In this document: piece after piece, positions 5,523-8,958 of the stretch
Layout: the number at the start of each line of letters is the position of its first letter
How positions within the stretch are numbered: the first letter of the stretch is position 1
DNA from: an uncultured Lachnospiraceae bacterium
GTDB taxonomy: Bacteria > Bacillota_A > Clostridia > Lachnospirales > Lachnospiraceae
NCBI GenBank assembly: GCA_905200565.1
Contig: CAJKKX010000069.1
Location: 1 to 8,958, forward strand
Direction of reading: 5' to 3'
DNA: 8,958 nucleotides
The notes under the pieces: model-generated
Told to the model about the DNA's origin: nothing
The model's database searches: none
The model's input: the letters and a program-made list of their open reading frames with translations, nothing else
Translations under genes and position numbers: made by a program

Positions 5523-7568
5523 CTATTCTTCCCGCTCCGGCTCCATTAAGGTCAGAATGTACCGGCTGCTGGCTCTCATTACCGCCTTCATATAACACCA
5601 TTCTACCACACAAAGCAGACAAAGCATAGCAAAAGCAATCGTCATAAGCCCCACCGTCTTATTCTGGACGCTGGAAGGAAGCATTCCCTGAAACAGCGCA
5701 CGTACCCCAAACAGGCTGCTGACGACCGCAGCCAGGATTGGTATCCCGAAATACCACCGTATCTGGCTTCTGGCAGAAGCACACAGCATCTCATAACTGC
5801 CGCCCAGCCGCGCCAGCGTGCGGTATCGCCTGCCTGTTTTCTGCTGCTGCATTAAAAACTGCACGCCCAGCACCGTATTGGCCACAATCAGAAAAATAAT
5901 CGCCAGATAAAGAGCCAGGTAACTGGCCGCCACCAGATAAAACAGTTGACGCCCCATATTCTGCAAATAGCTCTCATAGTCCAGCCCTGTATCCTCCAGT
6001 TCTGCGTTTACTTCGGAAATTACCTGCATCAGACTCTGGCTTTTCACCAGCTCCGGTGAGAGAATCCCATCCCAATAGGTGTCATAGTCTCCTCCGGTCA
6101 GATCAGAGAACTCCTCATCTGGAACGATCAGCGCAAAGGACAGCGTAATGGAGCTGTCAACCACCAGGTTCCGGCTCTGCACCGTCCCTGTCAAATGCCA
6201 GGTTTCTCCCGCCACCTCGATTTCCGGTTTCCGCCCAAGTGTCTGATTCATAAGCTCCGTCCGTGCAGAACTGGTAAATTCCGCATCCATATAAACGGCC
6301 GCCTGATGAGGCTGCAAACAGATTTCTTCCTCGCCTGCCGCTCTCAACAGCCTGTTATAACCGGACAGGGCAATGATGTGCGGATAATCCGCATACTCCA
6401 GAGTGTTCAAAAGCGCCTCTTTTTCCTCCGAATGCGGCATTTCCTCCAAAAACGCCATGACCTGCGGCATTCTAAGCGAAACTTTCTGATCTCCGACACG
6501 AATGTATCCAACTTTCATCTCAAACAAGTCTCCAAACCGTCCGGTTAGTCCCTTTTCTTCCAACACTTCTTCTACATTTTCCTCATCCCATACGCAAAAT
6601 GTGTAATCCAGCGTATGAGACTCACCCGTCCCCCGGCTCCATGCCGCAGCCACGCCGTAGCCAAAGCAGCACAAAGCCGCCAGAACCAGCAGCGTACTGA
6701 CTGCCAGGGATGTAGACTGATAAATCACATGTTCCTGTAACTGCCGGAAATGAAACACTCCAAGCCTTTTTTTGCCCTGTCGTCCTGCCAGAAATCCCAG
6801 CACGATCCGCAGCCCGTAAAACACCAGAAAAGTTCCAAGAATCCCCAGAATCACCGTGATTCCAAGCCCTGCCATAGTTCCCCAGGCGATTCCCCGGATT
6901 GCCATCCAGTAGGCTGCGCCAAGAAACGCCATTCCAAAGATCAGGGCCAACAGGTATACTGCGCCCGGAAACTGACGTTTCGTCCCGTCCGGTGCAGGCG
7001 CCAGCAGTTTTCCAATTTCCTTCCCTGCAATTTTCCCGCTTAACAGCACGAAAGCCAGACATTTTATCAACAAAAACCCAGCAACCGTCAGGCCAATGGC
7101 CTCTATGGAAAACACAGACTGATGTCCCAAAATTCCGATTCCTACCAGCCGGGCGGTAATCAGGCTGATAAACTCCGAAATCACTACCGCCGTCGGCAGT
7201 CCCAGTACCAGAGATAAAAGGCTGCTCCATAAATCCTCTGCGAGCAAAAGCAGAAACAGCTTTGTGCGGCGCATTCCAAGCATCAGGTAAACGCCAAACT
7301 CATGATTTCTGCGCTCCAACTGATATTTACTGGCAAAATAAACCATAAAGAACAAAAGGACCAGCATGGCGCCGTAAAAGATACGGCTGAGCGCCAGCAG
7401 CTTGTTCACTGCATCGCTCTCCATCTGTTTCAAAAAAATCATAACATCCTGTCTGGGCAGCGACAGAATGATGTAAAAAGCTACAATCGATACCAGCAGG
7501 GAAACAAAGAACAGGCTATTTTCCTTCCTGCTGCGCCTGCTGTTCCTGCGTACTAAATCAAAGAACAT
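5523..7568 (-). CDS. BceB-type peptide-resistance ABC permease (FtsX family)
   Basis: A 681-residue membrane protein, close to BceB-type permeases (about 650 residues). It works with the upstream ATPase to protect the cell from cell-wall-active peptide antibiotics and, in this family, passes the signal to the BceS kinase. Hydrophobic segments fit the ten-helix plan: about 18-37, 62-79, 106-134, 153-177, 203-222, 228-254 and 285-308, then a large extracytoplasmic domain of about 230 residues (310-541), then 543-570, 605-622 and 638-659. The N-terminus MFFDLVRRNSRRSRKENSLFF and the ERRNHEFGVYLMLGMRRTKLF region (85-105) are typical. A longer frame reaches 7616, but ATG 7568 is preferred because CCTCC on the + strand at 7577-7581 gives GGAGG eight bases before it. 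The start overlaps the ATPase gene by 11 bases, suggesting coupled translation. The antibiotic recognised is unknown. Confidence 0.93.
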   Translation of the reverse strand: MFFDLVRRNSRRSRKENSLFFVSLLVSIVAFYIILSLPRQDVMIFLKQMESDAVNKLLALSRIFYGAMLVLLFFMVYFASKYQLERRNHEFGVYLMLGMRRTKLFLLLLAEDLWSSLLSLVLGLPTAVVISEFISLITARLVGIGILGHQSVFSIEAIGLTVAGFLLIKCLAFVLLSGKIAGKEIGKLLAPAPDGTKRQFPGAVYLLALIFGMAFLGAAYWMAIRGIAWGTMAGLGITVILGILGTFLVFYGLRIVLGFLAGRQGKKRLGVFHFRQLQEHVIYQSTSLAVSTLLVLAALCCFGYGVAAAWSRGTGESHTLDYTFCVWDEENVEEVLEEKGLTGRFGDLFEMKVGYIRVGDQKVSLRMPQVMAFLEEMPHSEEKEALLNTLEYADYPHIIALSGYNRLLRAAGEEEICLQPHQAAVYMDAEFTSSARTELMNQTLGRKPEIEVAGETWHLTGTVQSRNLVVDSSITLSFALIVPDEEFSDLTGGDYDTYWDGILSPELVKSQSLMQVISEVNAELEDTGLDYESYLQNMGRQLFYLVAASYLALYLAIIFLIVANTVLGVQFLMQQQKTGRRYRTLARLGGSYEMLCASARSQIRWYFGIPILAAVVSSLFGVRALFQGMLPSSVQNKTVGLMTIAFAMLCLLCVVEWCYMKAVMRASSRYILTLMEPEREE

Positions 7569-8334
7569 TTGCGCTGCCTCCTCCCAACTGTGCCATGACA
7601 GACAGAATCCTTTCATAAAATTCCTGCTGCGTCTCTTCCGGAATCCTGCGCCTCAGCTCATGAAAGAGCTTTCCGTCCTGGATAAACAGAATCCGCGTAC
7701 AGTAACTGGCGGCGTTCGAATCGTGCGTCACCATCAAAATCGTAGAATCCTGCTCCCGGTTCAGTCCGGACAGCTTTTCCATCAATGTCCTGGCGTTTCG
7801 GGAATCCAGCGCCCCGGTCGGTTCGTCTGCAAGAATGATTTCCGGCTTCAGAATAAGCGCCCTTGCCGCCGCCACCCGCTGTCTCTGGCCTCCTGACATC
7901 TGGGATGGAAACTTATCCAGAATATCCCCGATTTCCAGATAGTCCGCCAGTTCCCCAAGCCTGCTTTTGCTTTCTTTTTCCGATATTCCATGCAGAGAAA
8001 GCGGAATCAGAATATTTTCCCGCCCCGTCAGATTATCCAGAAGCTCAAAATTCTGAAACAGATAACCTACCTTCCTGCCCCTGTACTCTGCCAGCTTCTT
8101 TCCCTTCAGGGATGTAATCTCGGTTCCTCTCATAACAATGCGTCCCTCTGTAGGCGCTATCACAGTCGCAATACAGTTTAACAGCGTAGACTTTCCGGAA
8201 CCGCTGCTTCCCATAATCCCCAGGAACTCACCGGATACCACCTGAAAAGTGATCCCGTCCAGCGCCTTTGTCTGACTTTCCCGTTTTCCGTAATATTTCC
8301 TTAACGCTTCAATCTCCAATATTTTTTGTTTCAT
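7558..8334 (-). CDS. BceA-type peptide-resistance ABC ATPase
   Basis: A 258-residue MacB/BceA-like ATPase, first gene of the operon and energy source for the FtsX-family permease. Walker A is GSSGSGKST (42-50), Q-loop Gln94 is in YLFQNFELL, the signature is MSGGQRQRV (146-154), Walker B is IILADEPTGALDS (166-178) and the switch histidine is His204 in MVTHD. YLFQNFxLLDxLTxxEN is typical of this transporter class. A GTG at 8343 would extend the protein by three residues, but that GTG is itself part of the ribosome binding site GGAGGTG (8341-8347), so ATG 8334 with 6-base spacing is chosen. The C-terminal tail after about residue 225 carries a short helical extension, usual in BceA proteins. The permease start lies within the last 11 bases of this gene. 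Confidence 0.94.
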   Translation of the reverse strand: MKQKILEIEALRKYYGKRESQTKALDGITFQVVSGEFLGIMGSSGSGKSTLLNCIATVIAPTEGRIVMRGTEITSLKGKKLAEYRGRKVGYLFQNFELLDNLTGRENILIPLSLHGISEKESKSRLGELADYLEIGDILDKFPSQMSGGQRQRVAAARALILKPEIILADEPTGALDSRNARTLMEKLSGLNREQDSTILMVTHDSNAASYCTRILFIQDGKLFHELRRRIPEETQQEFYERILSVMAQLGGGSANVL

Positions 8335-8364
8335 CCGAAACACCTCCTCCTGTTTTCTGCCTGT

Positions 8365-8400
8365 ATCATAGCATAAAGGGTTTCAGAAAAACACTTACAA
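8365..8400 (-). promoter_or_regulatory. Candidate promoter and regulator site for the Bce-type operon
   Basis: On the - strand, TATGAT (8370 to 8365) preceded by TGC (8373 to 8371) forms an extended -10 element. No good -35 box lies 17 bases upstream, as is common for activator-dependent promoters. TTGTAA (8400 to 8395) is 24 bases upstream of TATGAT, or 19 from the overlapping TATGCT (8375 to 8370). TGTAA resembles one half of the TNACA-N4-TGTAA type site used by BceR-like regulators, but the other half is poor here. Assignment to the regulator is inference. Confidence 0.42.
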
Positions 8401-8403
8401 TGA

Positions 8404-8432
8404 ATGAAAGGAAAATATGTGTCTCTTATAAT
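8404..8432 (+). promoter_or_regulatory. Candidate promoter of the divergent small gene
   Basis: Perfect TATAAT (8427-8432) with ATGAAA (8404-8409, 4/6 to TTGACA) and a 17-base spacer. Predicted transcription start is near 8439, leaving a leader of about 38 bases before the ATG at 8477. It sits back to back with the Bce operon promoter; the two -35 regions are four bases apart. Confidence 0.55.
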
Positions 8433-8460
8433 CTCATCTTTTCTGCACATACTATTCAAA

Positions 8461-8470
8461 AAAGGAGGTG
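8461..8470 (+). promoter_or_regulatory. Strong ribosome binding site of the small gene
   Basis: AAAGGAGGTG is a near-complete match to the anti-Shine-Dalgarno complement, six bases before ATG 8477. It rules out the GTG at 8468 as the start, because that codon lies inside the site, and argues that the small gene is translated. Confidence 0.75.
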
Positions 8471-8476
8471 TTTTTT

Positions 8477-8674
8477 ATGACTCATGTGCATTCAACGATT
8501 ACGGACCTTCCACTTTCCTGCAAATCTGCCGCTGAGCATATCGCAAAAGAACTGGAAAGGGAAGATGCTTATGCAAATCTCACCAAAGACTGCTGTCGGC
8601 AGATTACCGATCTGGAGAAATCGATTGAACAAAAAACAGGGGAAAAGGTGGCATTGGTTGCATATCGTATATAA
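8477..8674 (+). CDS. Small protein of unknown function, 65 residues
   Basis: I do not recognise the family. It is a short, charged, probably cytoplasmic protein with no signal peptide or membrane segment. It begins MTHVHSTITDLPLS, has an amphipathic helical middle rich in Glu and Lys (about 16-55) containing adjacent cysteines C39-C40 and another at C15, and ends in a short strand-like segment, KVALVAYRI. Evidence that it is real: a consensus TATAAT with a 17-base-spaced -35, a strong AAAGGAGGTG with ideal spacing, and a hairpin 15 bases after the stop codon. It is divergent from the Bce-type operon and shares its intergenic region, so a related regulatory role is possible but unsupported by any motif. 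An overlapping frame starting at 8484 has no ribosome binding site and was not chosen. Confidence 0.72.
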   Translation: MTHVHSTITDLPLSCKSAAEHIAKELEREDAYANLTKDCCRQITDLEKSIEQKTGEKVALVAYRI

Positions 8675-8689
8675 AATTTTCATCGGACA

Positions 8690-8718
8690 GGAGGTAGGTG
8701 ATTCGTTCACTTACCTCC
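8690..8718 (+). terminator. Stem-loop after the small gene, possible terminator without a T-run
   Basis: GGAGGTAGGTG (8690-8700) pairs with CACTTACCTCC (8708-8718) through 11 bp with one G-T pair, plus one further A-T pair (8701/8707), leaving a 5-base loop containing TTCG. It begins 15 bases after the small gene's stop codon. It is followed by CTAGTAGATCTTT rather than a clean T-run, so termination would be inefficient or it serves as an mRNA 3'-end stabiliser. Confidence 0.45.
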
Positions 8719-8958
8719 CTAGTAGATCTTTCCTGATTCCATGAAATTTACTGAAACGGCTTTCGAATCATCTCTTTTGCACACTTTGAATACTTGCCGA
8801 AAAGCGTTATGAATCGTATGGCAGTAGTTCTTTTCATTAAGTCAATTCTGGTTTGACGAGCGGTCACGTTCGTTCCGTACGCAGGCCGGGTGGAAACGTA
8901 TCTCACGCAAACGGGGGCAGGGAATTCGAAAACTAACTCCTAAGAATGTGCGGGTTCA
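8719..8958. other. Unassigned right end of the window
   Basis: About 240 bases with no gene I can support. There is no tRNA, rRNA, insertion-sequence end or attachment site that I recognise. On the - strand one frame stays open for 63 codons (8939 to 8751, stop at 8748-8750) but has no ribosome binding site before its possible starts (GTG 8906, ATG 8837). The last bases, GCGGGTTCA (8950-8958), resemble a tRNA T-arm, but the sequence before them does not fold as a tRNA. It may be the edge of a feature that continues outside the window. Confidence 0.4.

Noticed and set aside
6622..7230. Long - strand frame of 202 codons inside the permease gene
   Set aside because: It overlaps the well-supported BceB-type frame in another phase, has no ribosome binding site, and its glycine- and tryptophan-rich sequence has no domain pattern.
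8484..8744. Alternative + strand frame of 86 codons overlapping the small gene
   Set aside because: The strong AAAGGAGGTG is spaced for ATG 8477, not for 8484, and this frame runs through the downstream hairpin.
8884..8958. Possible tRNA running off the right end (GCGGGTTCA resembles a T-arm, GGCCGGG an acceptor stem)
   Set aside because: No D-loop GG, no anticodon stem of five pairs around a seven-base loop, and neither short nor long variable-arm alignment works.

Overview
The window looks like chromosomal DNA from a low-to-mid GC Firmicute, most likely a gut clostridium of the Lachnospiraceae type. The grounds are the Shine-Dalgarno sites (GGAGG and AGGAGG types), sigma-A-like promoters, a Rho-independent terminator, a clostridial NatA/NatB-type ABC exporter and a complete Bce-type antimicrobial-peptide resistance module. 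The family-level assignment is inference. I see no rRNA, tRNA, insertion sequence, integrase or CRISPR array.

Left part, + strand (1-1164): the C-terminal half of an RmlD-type dTDP-4-dehydrorhamnose reductase (rfbD), then a complete RmlC-type epimerase (rfbC). This is the end of a dTDP-L-rhamnose operon supplying cell-surface polysaccharide synthesis. Two perfect stem-loops lie in the rfbD-rfbC gap, and a perfect intrinsic terminator follows rfbC.

Centre-left, + strand (1179-3806): an ATPase and membrane-protein pair forming an ABC-2 (NatA/NatB or YhaQ/YhaP-like) exporter. It is followed, behind its own candidate promoter, by a YmaF-family protein with six regularly spaced His-X-His pairs. 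Only 3 bases separate the rfbC terminator from the ribosome binding site of the exporter ATPase gene.

Right part, - strand (8334 down to 3803): four tightly packed genes in the order BceA-type ATPase, BceB-type FtsX-family permease, BceR-type response regulator and BceS-type histidine kinase. In such modules the transporter and the kinase sense a peptide antibiotic together, the kinase phosphorylates the regulator, and the regulator raises expression of the transporter. The last gene converges on ymaF, and the two stop codons share one TTAA.

Right end, + strand (8404-8958): a 65-residue unrecognised protein with a consensus -10 box and a strong ribosome binding site, transcribed divergently from the Bce operon. 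It is followed by a 12-bp hairpin and about 240 bases that I cannot assign. Most of the window is conventional. The least explained parts are the divergent small gene, the unassigned right end and the placement of the terminator upstream of the exporter genes.
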